A stretch of DNA of 64,000 bases from Kitasatospora purpeofusca (GCF_000718025.1 NZ_JODS01000023.1:1-64000), one strand, 5' to 3'; shown: positions 50,644 through 59,637, counted from the stretch's first letter. Program-made: numbers and translations. The notes: generated by a model not told the origin, from the sequence alone.

Positions 50644-52875
50644 TCAGCCGTTGCGGGCCGCCTCCGGGCCGGTGATCCGCTTCAGCAGCGGCAGCGTGGA
50701 GGCGATGATCCCGAGCGAGGACACCAGCCCGAGCAGCACCAGGCCGAAGAACACCCCGCCGGGCGACACCAGGTCGTAGTCCATCTGCGACTTGAGGAAC
50801 ATCGCGGCCGCGGCGAAGCCCGTCCCGATCGCGAGGGCCGCCACCACCAGCAGCGGCAGCGCGCTCTCCAGGCCGATCACCGCCCGCAGCATCCGCAGCG
50901 GCGCCCCCGTGAGCCGGAGCATCGCGAACGGCCGGCGCCGGTCGGACAGACCCGCGACCACGCTCACCGCCAGGCTGCAGCCGGCGATCGGCAGGGTGGT
51001 GAGCAGCACCACGTCGGCCAGCTGCCGCCAGCCGGCGAGCTCCTGCTGCTGGGTGGAGCCCCAGTCCTGGACCATCCGGGCGTGGTAGTCCGGGAAGGCC
51101 CGGCTGAGCACCGTGCGAACGCGCTCCTTCGTGACCGTCGCCCCGTCCGTCGTCACATAGAGGGACTGCACCGGCAGCCGGGCGGCGGCCTCCGCCGTGA
51201 TCGGCGCGGTCGGCCACTCGGTGGCCTCCTGCGACACCAGGTCCAGGAAGCCGAACGGCTCGACGGCCGCGACCTCGGCACCGGGGGCGCAGTGGCCGAC
51301 CACCGGGGCCTGCGCGAGGTCGGAGCAGAGGGCCAGCACGGGCGGGGGGAAGTCCTTGGGCACCGAGGGGTCGCGGGCCAGGCCGTCCGGGTTGGCATGG
51401 GCGACGGCGAGGCCCCGGAAGCCGGGCACGGCCCGCACGTCCGCGAGGACCCGGTCCGGGACAGCATCGGTCATCGGCGGCTCGCCGGACATGGCGCCGT
51501 GCTCCACCGCGACCCGGGTCTGCGGATCTCCGCTGAGCACACCGCGGTTGGTGTCGATGGTGCCGATGATGGCGACCGTGGCGGTGGTGACGAACAGGGC
51601 CAGGATCAGGCCGGCCACCGAGCGGAACCCGGCCTTGGGGTCGTCGGCGAGCCGGCGCACGGCGATCAGGGTCGCCGGGCGGCTCGTCCGGGCGGCGACC
51701 AGGCGGGCCACGGCCATGGTCAGCCACGGGCCGGCGATCACCAGGCCGAGCATGACCACCAGGAAGCCGGTCAGATAGGCGGCGGTCTGGCCGTTGGTGG
51801 TGTCCGGGCGGCGGCCGACGAACCAGGCGAGTTCGGCGAGCCCGGCCACCAGCGGCGCCGCCCGCCAGGCGGACGGCGGCTTCGGCGTGGTGCGGCGGCT
51901 GACGCCGAGCGGGGAGACGGTGACCCGGCGCAGGGCGAGCCGGGCGGCGACGGCCGCCGCCACCGGGACGCCGACCAGTACCGCCAGCCCCTGCGGCACG
52001 GTGAGGACAAGGTCGTCCTGGAAGAAGCGGTCCCCGGTGAACGGGACGTCCGCGACCAGCGGGCGCAGCAGCAGGAAGAGCCCGAAGCCGAGGACGGTGC
52101 CGGCCACGGCGGCGACGGTGGACTCGGCGGCCGCGATCAGGGTGATCTGCCGGGGTGTCGCCCCGACCAGGCGCATCGCGGCGTAGCGCTGCTCGCGGGT
52201 GGCGGCGGAGAGCCGGGTGGCCGTGCCGATGAAGATCACCACGGGGAAGAGCAGGGCGCCCGCGACCACCGAGAGGATGAGCGTCATGGCGTCCCCGCGG
52301 ACGCCGGTGCCCGGGCAGTCGGCGTGGCAGGCCGGGAGCCGGTCGGCGATGGTGGTGATCGGTCGGGCGTCGGGGCGGGCCGCGAGGGCCGTCCGGTCCT
52401 GGCCGCCGACCAGGACCAGGGAGTCCGGGGAGGTGAGCGCGGCCTTGCCGATCTCGCCGACGAGCCGGCCCGGGAAGCGGTCGGCCAGTTGGTCGGCCGG
52501 CGTCTCGCGGATCAGTTTCGCGAGGGCGGGCGAGGCGTAGTACTCGCCCGCCGCGGGGAGCTTCGTCAGGCCCGGCGGGACCGGCGAGGTGGGACCGGTG
52601 GCGGCGACCTCGATGAACAGCAGCCGCTTGCCGTCGTAGAACTCGGGGCCGTGGTCGCGCCACCAGAGCGGGTCCACGGCCGCGCTCTCGGTGCGGCTCT
52701 TGGCGCCGCTGTTGGCCCAGAGCACGCGTTCGTTGGTGGCTCCGACGGCGTTGACGGCGGCGAGTGTGGAGAGCAGCAGGCCGACGCCGACGGCGGTGGC
52801 GGCGGTGATGGTGAGCAGCCGGGCGGCGGCCTGGCGGCCGCCGCTGACGGCGAGGCGCAGGGCGAAGGCGATCAC
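50644..52875 (-). CDS. FtsX-type ABC transporter permease
   Basis: The 743-residue protein has two FtsX/MacB-like permease domains. An N-terminal helix (about 15-40) is followed by an extracellular domain, helices near 197-330 with the FtsX signature TREQRYAAMRLVGATPRQI, more helices (about 365-440), a second extracellular domain (about 450-615), and three C-terminal helices with RRRPFAMLRLTGAPLRMLR. It works with the ATPase encoded just upstream, and the GTG start overlaps the ATPase stop by 4 bp. Members export or sense peptides and antibiotics or drive lipoprotein transfer; the role here is unknown. Confidence 0.92.
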   Translation of the reverse strand: MIAFALRLAVSGGRQAAARLLTITAATAVGVGLLLSTLAAVNAVGATNERVLWANSGAKSRTESAAVDPLWWRDHGPEFYDGKRLLFIEVAATGPTSPVPPGLTKLPAAGEYYASPALAKLIRETPADQLADRFPGRLVGEIGKAALTSPDSLVLVGGQDRTALAARPDARPITTIADRLPACHADCPGTGVRGDAMTLILSVVAGALLFPVVIFIGTATRLSAATREQRYAAMRLVGATPRQITLIAAAESTVAAVAGTVLGFGLFLLLRPLVADVPFTGDRFFQDDLVLTVPQGLAVLVGVPVAAAVAARLALRRVTVSPLGVSRRTTPKPPSAWRAAPLVAGLAELAWFVGRRPDTTNGQTAAYLTGFLVVMLGLVIAGPWLTMAVARLVAARTSRPATLIAVRRLADDPKAGFRSVAGLILALFVTTATVAIIGTIDTNRGVLSGDPQTRVAVEHGAMSGEPPMTDAVPDRVLADVRAVPGFRGLAVAHANPDGLARDPSVPKDFPPPVLALCSDLAQAPVVGHCAPGAEVAAVEPFGFLDLVSQEATEWPTAPITAEAAARLPVQSLYVTTDGATVTKERVRTVLSRAFPDYHARMVQDWGSTQQQELAGWRQLADVVLLTTLPIAGCSLAVSVVAGLSDRRRPFAMLRLTGAPLRMLRAVIGLESALPLLVVAALAIGTGFAAAAMFLKSQMDYDLVSPGGVFFGLVLLGLVSSLGIIASTLPLLKRITGPEAARNG

Positions 52876-53579
52876 GGGGCGACCCGCTCCGCCGCGACCG
52901 GCGCGGACCCGGTGGAGAGTGTCCGGGCCCGGCCGTCCCGGACCACGGCCTCGCGGTCGGCGTAGGCGGCGACCCGGGGTTCGTGGGTGACCAGGACGAC
53001 GGTGGTGCCCTGTTCGCGGGCGGCGCCGACCATCAGCTCCATGACCTGCTCGCCGGTGAGGGAGTCCAGCGCGCCGGTCGGCTCGTCGGCGAAGAGCACC
53101 CGGGGGCGGGTGACCAGGCCGCGGGCGAGCGCGACCCGCTGGGCCTGGCCGCCGGAGAGTTCGCCGGAGCGGCGGCCGCCGAGGCCGTCGAGGCCGAGCC
53201 GGGCGAACCAGGGCCGGGCCTCGGCGAGGGCGGCGGCCCGGCGGACGCCGCCGAGCAGCAGCGGCAGGGCGATGTTCTCCTCGGCCGTCAGTTCCGGGAC
53301 GAGCTGGCCGAACTGGAACACGAAGCCGAAGGCGTCCCGCCGTAACGCGCTGCGCCGGTTCTCGTCCAGCCGGTCGATCCGCTGTCCGTCGAAGTGCACC
53401 TCGCCCGCGTCGGGGACGAGGATGCCGGCCAGGCAGTGCAGCAGGGTGGACTTGCCGGAGCCGCTGGCGCCCATCACGGCGAGCACCTCCCCGGCCTCGG
53501 CGGCCAGGCTGGCGCCGCGCAGGGCGGGGGTCTCGCCGAAGGCGAGTTCGATGTCGCGGGCTTCTATCAGGGGGCTCAT
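52872..53579 (-). CDS. ABC transporter ATP-binding protein (contains a TTA codon)
   Basis: The 235-residue LolD/MacB-type ATPase has Walker A GASGSGKST (37-45), Q-loop FVFQFGQL, signature LSGGQAQRVALARGL and Walker B VLFADEPTGALDS, followed by the H-loop VTHEP. Leu79 is encoded by TTA (53343-53345), the only TTA codon I found in a gene of this window. In Streptomyces such codons need the bldA tRNA. The gene overlaps padR upstream and the permease downstream by 4 bp each. Confidence 0.95.
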   Translation of the reverse strand: MSPLIEARDIELAFGETPALRGASLAAEAGEVLAVMGASGSGKSTLLHCLAGILVPDAGEVHFDGQRIDRLDENRRSALRRDAFGFVFQFGQLVPELTAEENIALPLLLGGVRRAAALAEARPWFARLGLDGLGGRRSGELSGGQAQRVALARGLVTRPRVLFADEPTGALDSLTGEQVMELMVGAAREQGTTVVLVTHEPRVAAYADREAVVRDGRARTLSTGSAPVAAERVAP

Positions 53580-54100
53580 GCGCGTACCTCCGCGGCGAGG
53601 GCGTCCAGGCGGGCAGTGGTGAGGTCGATCCAGCGGAGGTCCGCCTCCAGGTGGAAGAGGCCGTGGTCGGCGAGCAGGGCGTCGACCAGCGGGCCGGTGC
53701 GGCGCAGTTCGGTGAGCTCGCGCATCCGGCGCAGGTGGGCGGCGCGCTGGGTGTCGAGGTACGCCTCGGCGTCGCGGCCGAGCAGCAGGGCGAGCACGAC
53801 CTTGGTGAACAGCACCGACTGGAGGGTGGGTTCGGGGGCGACTGGCTCGCCGAGCCAGTGCTCGAACTCGGTCACCCCGGCCTCGGTGATGACGTAGCGC
53901 TTGCGTTCGGGCCCGTCGCCGGGCTCGGCCTCGCCGGCGACGACCTTGCCGTCCCGGGCCAGTCGGCCGAGCGTGGAGTAGACCTGACCGTACGGCAGGG
54001 GCTTGCCGCGCCCGAAGAAGGCGTCGTAGTCGCGCTTGAGGTCGTAGCCGTGGCTCGGCTCGCGCTCCAGCAGCCCGAGAAGGGTGAGGGGAACACTCAT
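53576..54100 (-). CDS. PadR-family transcriptional regulator
   Basis: The 174-residue protein has a PadR winged helix (LTLLGLLEREPSHGYDLKRDYDAFFGRGKPLPYGQVYSTLGRLARDGKVV in pieces, residues 4-53) and a C-terminal helical dimerisation domain of the Vir_act_alpha_C type. It is the first gene of the padR-ATPase-permease operon, and a perfect palindrome 20 bp upstream is its likely operator. The frame is open further upstream, but the region is repeat-rich and non-coding. GGGAGG does not precede the ATG; the operator region does. Confidence 0.93.
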   Translation of the reverse strand: MSVPLTLLGLLEREPSHGYDLKRDYDAFFGRGKPLPYGQVYSTLGRLARDGKVVAGEAEPGDGPERKRYVITEAGVTEFEHWLGEPVAPEPTLQSVLFTKVVLALLLGRDAEAYLDTQRAAHLRRMRELTELRRTGPLVDALLADHGLFHLEADLRWIDLTTARLDALAAEVRA

Positions 54101-54119
54101 GGGAGGAACATACACCAGG

Positions 54120-54140
54120 GATATACACCGAGTGTATATC
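54120..54140. promoter_or_regulatory. PadR operator
   Basis: Perfect 9-bp arms GATATACAC and GTGTATATC with a 3-bp spacer. A further half-site-like TACACC lies at 54112-54117. The ATAC/GTAT pattern and the position, 20 bp before padR, fit PadR autoregulation. Confidence 0.8.
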
Positions 54141-54387
54141 TCGCGAGAATACGGCGCTGAGCTGGGAAAACGTCGTGCCGACCGGCCATCGACCGGCCAT
54201 CGACCGGCTGACGCCCGGCCAGGACCGGTCCAGGAACGCCGCGAGCGGGGGACGGCCCCGAACCCCGTCCCCCGCCCTGCACGGCGGCCCGGCGAGCCCC
54301 CACAGCGGGCCGGACCACCGCGCCCCCGGCACGGAGGGCGCGGCCGGTGCCAGCCTGCCCCCTCGACCCCCGGCCCGCCGAGGGCCG

Positions 54388-54490
54388 AACGTCCCGGTCC
54401 CGGCACGAACATCCCGTCCCGGCGCGAACGTCCCGGTCCCCGCGCGCACGTCCCCGTCCCGGCACGAAGGTCCCGGTCCCCGAACCCGAC
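54388..54490. repeat. about five degenerate 20-bp tandem repeats
   Basis: Units beginning AACGTCCCGGTCCC, AACATCCCGTCCC, AACGTCCCGGTCCCC, CACGTCCCCGTCCC and AAGGTCCCGGTCCCC follow one another at 19-20 bp. The region 54141-54609 between padR and the Rv1733c-like gene holds no convincing gene. Confidence 0.7.
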
Positions 54491-54609
54491 CCGGGACCGG
54501 AAGTCCCCCGCACCGGCGGCCCGACCGACTCTTGTGCCCGGGGGCGGTGCCGGGGGAAATTGGAGTCGACGGGGCCCACGCACGCCGACCGCCGTGAGGA
54601 GCACGCATC

Positions 54610-55281
54610 GTGTCCAGGACACCCCGCCCTGCCCGCACCGTGCCGCCGCCCCGGCGGGCCGGCCGCGCGCTGCGCCGCGCCCTCGGCCGCCGACACACCG
54701 TCCGGGCCCGCGAACCCCTCGCCCGCCCGGTCGACCGCGCCCGCAGCCGCGCCTGGCTCGCCGCCGGCCTCGCCCTGGCGCTCGGCCTGGCCGGGATCGC
54801 CGCCGCCGCAGTCCTCGGCCACCGCGCCGCCGGGCGCACCGCCGAGGCCGAACGCGGCCGGCTGCACCGCACCGAGGCCCTCGTGCTCGGCCGGCTCCGT
54901 GCGGAGGACACCGGCGCCGGCCGGTGGAGCGGCGGCTACGAGAAGCGGGTCGACACCTCGGTCTCCTGGACCTCCCCCGACGGCCTGGCCCGCACCGGCA
55001 CCGTCGAGGCCCCGCGCAGCGCCGCCATCGGATCCACCGTCACCCTCTGGGTGGACGACGACGGGCGGCCCGCCACTCCCCCGGCCACCGCGGTCGGCCT
55101 GGCCGTCGGGGTGGTCTGCACCGGACTGGCCGGTACCGCCACCCTGGCCGCCCTGATCGGCGGTCTGCTCACCCTGCGGCTGCGCGTCCTCGACCGGCGG
55201 GCCGCCCGCGACTGGGAACGCTCCTGGGCCCACTGGGAGCCCCGCTGGTCCGGCCGCGCCAGCCAGCCGCAGGACGACTGA
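54610..55281 (+). CDS. Rv1733c-family two-helix membrane protein
   Basis: The 223-residue protein has an Arg/Pro-rich cytoplasmic N-terminus, helix 1 (about 48-70), an external domain (about 72-155; EKRVDTSVSWTSPDGLARTGTVEAP, VTLWVDDDGRPATPP), helix 2 (about 160-185) and a short basic C-terminus. This is the plan of mycobacterial Rv1733c-like proteins, whose function is unknown. The GTG at 54610 follows GTGAGGAGC. Confidence 0.85.
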   Translation: MSRTPRPARTVPPPRRAGRALRRALGRRHTVRAREPLARPVDRARSRAWLAAGLALALGLAGIAAAAVLGHRAAGRTAEAERGRLHRTEALVLGRLRAEDTGAGRWSGGYEKRVDTSVSWTSPDGLARTGTVEAPRSAAIGSTVTLWVDDDGRPATPPATAVGLAVGVVCTGLAGTATLAALIGGLLTLRLRVLDRRAARDWERSWAHWEPRWSGRASQPQDD

Positions 55282-55310
55282 CACGACGTCCGAGAACCCT
55301 CGAAGACCCG

Positions 55311-55841
55311 ATGGAGACGCCCTTGTTCAGCACCGAACGGCTGACCGCCCGCCTCTGGCAGCACGCCGACGCCGAGCGCGCGTTCGACACCTACGCGCGC
55401 TGGGAGGTCGCCCGGTGGCTGGGCGCCGCCCCTCGGGTCCTGGAGTCGCCCGCCGAGGTACCGGCCATGATCGACCGCTGGCGGCAGCGCTCGGCCGACC
55501 CCCGCTACGGGATCTGGGCCCTGGAGCGCAAGGACACCGGTGTGGTGGTCGGCTCGGTGATCCTGATCCCGCTGCCGGACGAGGACGGCACCGGCAACGG
55601 CGAGATCGAGGTCGGCTGGCACCTGCACCCGGACTCCTGGGGCCACGGATTCGCCACCGAGGCGGCCGGCGCAGCCCTCGCCAAGGGCTTCGCCGACGGC
55701 CTCGCCGAGATCCACGCCGTGGTCCGCCCCGGCAACGACCGCTCCGCCGCGGTCTGCCGCCGCCTCGGCATGGTCCCGCAGGGCCGCACCACCCGCTGGT
55801 ACGGCGCCGAGTTCGACGCCTTCCTCGCGACCCGCCCCTGA
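55311..55841 (+). CDS. RimJ/RimL-type GNAT acetyltransferase
   Basis: The 176-residue protein shows the RimJ/RimL GNAT layout: STERLTARLWQHADAERAF at the start, GEIEVGWHLHPDSWGHGFATEAAGAAL (acetyl-CoA loop, about 95-120), and VVRPGNDRSAAVCRRLGMVPQGRTTRWYG at the end, each quoted in pieces. It acetylates an amino group on a protein or small molecule. It starts 30 bp after the Rv1733c-like gene and is probably in its operon. The ribosome site is weak, so the TTG at 55324 is possible. Confidence 0.88.
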   Translation: METPLFSTERLTARLWQHADAERAFDTYARWEVARWLGAAPRVLESPAEVPAMIDRWRQRSADPRYGIWALERKDTGVVVGSVILIPLPDEDGTGNGEIEVGWHLHPDSWGHGFATEAAGAALAKGFADGLAEIHAVVRPGNDRSAAVCRRLGMVPQGRTTRWYGAEFDAFLATRP

Positions 55842-55873
55842 GTCCGGCCGGGCATCCCGGGAGAGCCGGCCGG

Positions 55874-56551
55874 TCAGCGGCCGGGGTCGGGACGGGTCCA
55901 GGGCGCGGCGGGGTGGCCGGAGGCGTGGTGGGTGAGGGCGGCGACGGTGAGCAGGAGGGCGAGGGCGGCGGCGAGGGCGACCGGGACGGCGGCGTGCAGG
56001 ACGAGCACCGCGCCGAGCAGGGCGCCCGCGAACATCCAGGCGGCCGAGGCCAGGCGGCGGGGGCCGGCCCGCTCGGCGGCCAGGGCGGTGAGGGTCATCG
56101 TCAGCACGGTGGTGGTCAGGTCGGGAACCTTGAGCGCGCGGACCACCGCGTTCTGCAGTCCCATCGCGCCGCCCAGCACGCAGATCAGGGTGTAGCGGAC
56201 CGGTTCGGCGGTGTGGCCGAGGAACGCGCTGAGGAGGGCGCAGCCGGCGAACAGCGCCGACTGGACCGCCACGGTGAGGACCAGCAGCCGCCCGCGGTGG
56301 GCGGGGCGGCGCCGGGCGAGGTGGCCGCCCGCGAGCGCGCCGGCCAGGAAGGCGGCGAGGGCGGCCAGCGAGGCCCGCGCGGAGAGGCCGGGCGCGCCGG
56401 CCAGGGCGAAGCCGAGGAAGATCACATTGCCGGTCATATTGGCGACGAAGACGTGCCCGAGGGCGAGGTAGCTGACGGCGTCGACCAGCCCGGTGACCAC
56501 GGTGAGCAGCAGCAGCATCGTCACCAGTGGCCCGTGCCGGGGGTCGTGCAT
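55874..56551 (-). CDS. DUF1275 (YoaK) family membrane protein
   Basis: The 225-residue protein has six to seven helices and the DUF1275 hallmarks: GLVDAVSYLALGHVFVANMTGNVIFLG near the N-terminus and GGAMGLQNAVVRALKVPDLTTTVLTMTLTALA in the middle, quoted in part. Function is unknown; a transporter role is often guessed. GGAGG 8 bp upstream sets the ATG. It lies just beyond the asnB terminator. Confidence 0.9.
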   Translation of the reverse strand: MHDPRHGPLVTMLLLLTVVTGLVDAVSYLALGHVFVANMTGNVIFLGFALAGAPGLSARASLAALAAFLAGALAGGHLARRRPAHRGRLLVLTVAVQSALFAGCALLSAFLGHTAEPVRYTLICVLGGAMGLQNAVVRALKVPDLTTTVLTMTLTALAAERAGPRRLASAAWMFAGALLGAVLVLHAAVPVALAAALALLLTVAALTHHASGHPAAPWTRPDPGR

Positions 56552-56602
56552 CCTGGCCCTCCTGCCGCTCGCCTCGCCTCCCGGCAGCCTAGCCGGGACG
56601 CG

Positions 56603-56640
56603 CCGGTGGGGCCCGGCACGCGCGTGCCGGGCCCCACCGG
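56603..56640. terminator. 38-bp perfect palindrome, terminator of asnB
   Basis: The bases 56603-56640 form one uninterrupted self-complementary sequence (arms of 19 bp, no spacer), 12 bp downstream of the asnB stop on the minus strand. Confidence 0.8.
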
Positions 56641-56652
56641 GCGGACCGTCCG

Positions 56653-58485
56653 TCAGACGGCGAGCGCCGGGCGGTGGTGGTCCAGCCAGAGCGCGAGGTC
56701 GACGACCCGCTCCAGCCGGAGCCGGTGGCCCCACTCCAGCTGGTCGGCCGGGGTGTCCAGGCTGGCCTTGATCACCGTCTCGTCGGCGATGTCGCGCACG
56801 TGCGGCGCGTCCAGCGCCTCGCGGGCGAGCCGCTGCAGCCCGCCGTTGTAGTCGGCGTGGTGGGTCGCCGGGTAGTGGTTCTTGGGCCGCCAGAGCACCG
56901 AGTCCGGGGCGATGCCCTGGCCGGCCGCGCGCAGCAGGCTCTTCTCCCGGCCGTCGTAGCTCTTCATCGCCCAGGGGGTGTTGAACGCGTACTCGACCAG
57001 CCGGTGGTCGCAGTACGGCACCCGCACCTCCAGGCCCTGGGCCATCGAGAGGCGGTCCTTGCGGTGCAGCAGCTGGCGCAGCCAGCGGGTCATCGACAGG
57101 TGCTGCATCTCGCGCTGGCGGTGCTCCTCGGGGCTCTCGCCGTCCGCGTGCGGGACGGCGGCCAGCGCGCTGCGGTAGGTGTCGTCGCGGAACTCGGCGA
57201 TCCGCAGGTGGGCGGCGAGGTCCGGGTTGATCGGCATGGCCGCCTCGTCCCCGGTGACCAGCAGCCAGGGGAAGGTCTGCGCGGCGAGCGCCTTGGGGTT
57301 GTGGAACCACGGGTAGCCGCCGAACACCTCGTCGGCCGCCTCGCCGGAGAGCGCGACCGTGGAGTGCTTGCGGATCTCGCCGAACAGCAGGTAGAGCGAG
57401 GTGTCCATGTCGCCGACGCCGATCGGCGAGTCCCGGGAGACGACGACGGCGCGGCGGTGCTCGAGGTCCAGCAGGGTGCGCGGGTCGAGCACCACGGTGG
57501 AGTGGTCGCTGCCGATGAACGCGCCGGCCTCGGCGGCGAACGGGGTGTCGTGGCCGGTGCGCAGCACGTCGCCGGTGAACTGCTCGGCCTGGTCGCTGTA
57601 GTCGACGGCGTAGGAGCGCAGCTTGGCCTCCGGGCCCTCCTGGAGGCGCAGTTCGTCGGCGACCAGGGCGGTGACGATGGTCGAGTCCAGGCCGCCGGAG
57701 AGCAGGCTGCAGAGCGGGACGTCGGCCTCCAGCTGGGCGCGGGCGGCGCGGTTGACGAGCTCGCCGATCCGCTCCTTGGTGGCGTCCAGGTCGTCGGTGT
57801 GGGGGCGGGCGGTGAGCTCCCAGTAGCGGGTCTCGCGGACGCCGTTGCGGTCCAGGACGAGCAGGGCGCCGGGGTGGACCTCGCGGACGCCGGCCCAGAC
57901 CGTCGGCCCGGTGTTGAAGAGCAGGCTGTAGGCCTCGCGCAGGCCGTCGGCGTCCACCGTGGGGGTGATCTCCGGGTGGGCGAAGAGCGCCTTGGGCTCG
58001 GAGCCGAAGGCGACGCCGCCGTCGATCTCGGCCCAGAACAGCGGCTTGACGCCGAGCCGGTCGCGGACCAGCAGCAGGCGCTGCTCGCGCTCGTCCCAGA
58101 CGGCGAAGGCGTACATGCCCTCCAGCCGCTCGACGAGGGCGTCGCCCCACTCCTGGTAGGCGCGGAGCACCACCTCGGTGTCGCTGCGGGTCTCGAAGCG
58201 GTGGCCCTTGGCGCGGAGTTCGGCGCGCAGCTGGTGGTGGTTGTAGACCTCGCCGCTGTAGGTGAGGACGACGCCGGGCTCGTCCCGGCGGTCGGGCATC
58301 GGCTGGGCGCCGCCGTCGATGTCGATGACGGCGAGGCGGCGGTGGCCGAGGGCGGCGTGGCGGCCGAGCCAGACGCCGCCGGCGTCGGGGCCGCGCAGGG
58401 TCATGGTGGCGGTCATCGCCTCGATGACGGGGGCACTGTGGCGGACGTCCTGGTGGAAGGACACCCAGCCGGTGATTCCGCACAT
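56653..58485 (-). CDS. asnB: asparagine synthase (glutamine-hydrolysing)
   Basis: The 610-residue enzyme has an N-terminal class II glutaminase (Cys2 nucleophile in MCGITG, RLAVIDIDGGAQPM, SGEVYNHHQLR, RSDTEVVLRAYQEWG) and a C-terminal synthetase with the PP-loop SGGLDST (about residue 260), ALSGEAADEVFGGYPWF and KDRLSMAQGLEVRVPYCDH. It makes asparagine from aspartate, glutamine and ATP. Some relatives amidate natural products, but no biosynthetic cluster is nearby. AAGGAG precedes the ATG at the right distance. Confidence 0.95.
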   Translation of the reverse strand: MCGITGWVSFHQDVRHSAPVIEAMTATMTLRGPDAGGVWLGRHAALGHRRLAVIDIDGGAQPMPDRRDEPGVVLTYSGEVYNHHQLRAELRAKGHRFETRSDTEVVLRAYQEWGDALVERLEGMYAFAVWDEREQRLLLVRDRLGVKPLFWAEIDGGVAFGSEPKALFAHPEITPTVDADGLREAYSLLFNTGPTVWAGVREVHPGALLVLDRNGVRETRYWELTARPHTDDLDATKERIGELVNRAARAQLEADVPLCSLLSGGLDSTIVTALVADELRLQEGPEAKLRSYAVDYSDQAEQFTGDVLRTGHDTPFAAEAGAFIGSDHSTVVLDPRTLLDLEHRRAVVVSRDSPIGVGDMDTSLYLLFGEIRKHSTVALSGEAADEVFGGYPWFHNPKALAAQTFPWLLVTGDEAAMPINPDLAAHLRIAEFRDDTYRSALAAVPHADGESPEEHRQREMQHLSMTRWLRQLLHRKDRLSMAQGLEVRVPYCDHRLVEYAFNTPWAMKSYDGREKSLLRAAGQGIAPDSVLWRPKNHYPATHHADYNGGLQRLAREALDAPHVRDIADETVIKASLDTPADQLEWGHRLRLERVVDLALWLDHHRPALAV

Positions 58486-58623
58486 GCGCGAGCACTCCTT
58501 GAACGAGCTTGAGCGAGCTTGGGCGAGCAGACGATCGGATCCGGACCACCAGTCGGGTGAGCGGCGGTGGTGGTTCCACGGATTCGGACACATTTCCGGC
58601 CATCTGCTGGCGACACCGGCATT

Positions 58624-58652
58624 TTGAACACGTTCAGGTCGACCGCTAGGGT
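58624..58652 (+). promoter_or_regulatory. promoter of the TIGR01777 gene
   Basis: TTGAAC (58624-58629) and TAGGGT (58647-58652) are separated by 17 bp, typical of the main vegetative sigma factor. Transcription would start near 58660, 26 bp before the ATG at 58686. Confidence 0.65.
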
Positions 58653-58685
58653 GCGCACGACCAATCGTTTCGAGGGGGAGCAACG

Positions 58686-59624
58686 ATGAGGATCGTCATA
58701 CCGGGCGGGACCGGCCAGATCGGGCGCATCCTGGACCGGGCGCTCAGCGAGGACGGCCACGAGGTCGTGGTGCTGACCCGCCGGCCCAGCCGTGACCAGG
58801 AGATCTTCTGGGACGGCCGCTCGCTGGGCCGCTGGACCGCCGCGATCGACGGCGCCGACGCCGTCGTCAACCTCGCCGGGCGCAGCGTCGACTGCCGCTA
58901 CACCGAGGAGAACCTGCGCGACATGATGGACTCCCGGGTGCACTCCACCCGGGCCGTCGGCCGTGCGATCGCGGGCGCCCGGCGCCCGCCCCGGGTCTGG
59001 CTGCAGATGAGCACCGCCACCATCTACTCCCACACCTACGGCGCCCCGCACGACGAGGACACCGGCGTCATCGGCGGCCAGGAGCCCGGCGTCCCCGCGT
59101 ACTGGGAGCGCAGCGTGCGGATCGCCCGCGCCTGGGAGCGCGAGCAGACCGACGCGGCCACCCCGCACACCCGGCGGGTCGCGCTGCGCTGCGCCATGGT
59201 GATGAGCCCGGAGGCGGGCGGTGCCTTCGACCAGTTGCTGCGGCTGGCCAGGACCGGCCTGGGCGGGTCGGTCGACGGCGGCGCCCAGTACCTGTCGTGG
59301 ATCCACGACCGGGACCTGGTCCGCTCGGTCCGCTTCCTGCTCGACCGGGAGGACATCGCCGGACCGGTCAACCTCGCCGCGCCGACGCCGGTGCCGCAGC
59401 GGGTGTTCATGCGCACGATCCGGCGGGCCAAGGGCATCCCGGTGGGGCTCCCGGCCACCCGGTGGATGGCCGAACTGGGCGCGTTCGCGCTCCGCTCGGA
59501 CACCGAACTGCTGCTGAAGAGCCGGGCGGTGGCCCCGGGCCGGCTGCTGGCGGCCGGGTTCGGCTTCGAGCACCCGCACTGGCCCGCGGCGGCCACCGAC
59601 CTGCTCCGCCGGATGCGCCGCTGA
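58686..59624 (+). CDS. TIGR01777 family epimerase-like protein
   Basis: The 312-residue protein has the Rossmann motif IPGGTGQIGRIL (residues 5-16), VVNLAGRSVDCRYTEEN, and the C-terminal DUF1731 region (about 245-310; RRAKGIPVGLPATRWMAELGAFALRSDTELLLKSRAVAPGRL in pieces). This is the TIGR01777 (SulA/YfcH) group of atypical SDR proteins whose activity is unknown. GAGGGGGAG precedes the ATG. It is divergent from asnB. Confidence 0.92.
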   Translation: MRIVIPGGTGQIGRILDRALSEDGHEVVVLTRRPSRDQEIFWDGRSLGRWTAAIDGADAVVNLAGRSVDCRYTEENLRDMMDSRVHSTRAVGRAIAGARRPPRVWLQMSTATIYSHTYGAPHDEDTGVIGGQEPGVPAYWERSVRIARAWEREQTDAATPHTRRVALRCAMVMSPEAGGAFDQLLRLARTGLGGSVDGGAQYLSWIHDRDLVRSVRFLLDREDIAGPVNLAAPTPVPQRVFMRTIRRAKGIPVGLPATRWMAELGAFALRSDTELLLKSRAVAPGRLLAAGFGFEHPHWPAAATDLLRRMRR

Positions 59625-59637
59625 CGCCGGGCCCGGG

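Noticed and set aside
53576..54622. Longer PadR protein from an upstream start
   Set aside because: The extra 174 residues are Arg/Gly-rich and encoded by the operator and the 20-bp repeat tract; PadR homologs begin at the MSVPLTLLG start.
56653..58485. Natural-product biosynthetic cluster around asnB
   Set aside because: An asparagine-synthase-like enzyme can mark lasso-peptide or amidated-product clusters, but no precursor, protease or other biosynthetic gene is next to it and the glutaminase and synthetase motifs are those of ordinary AsnB.
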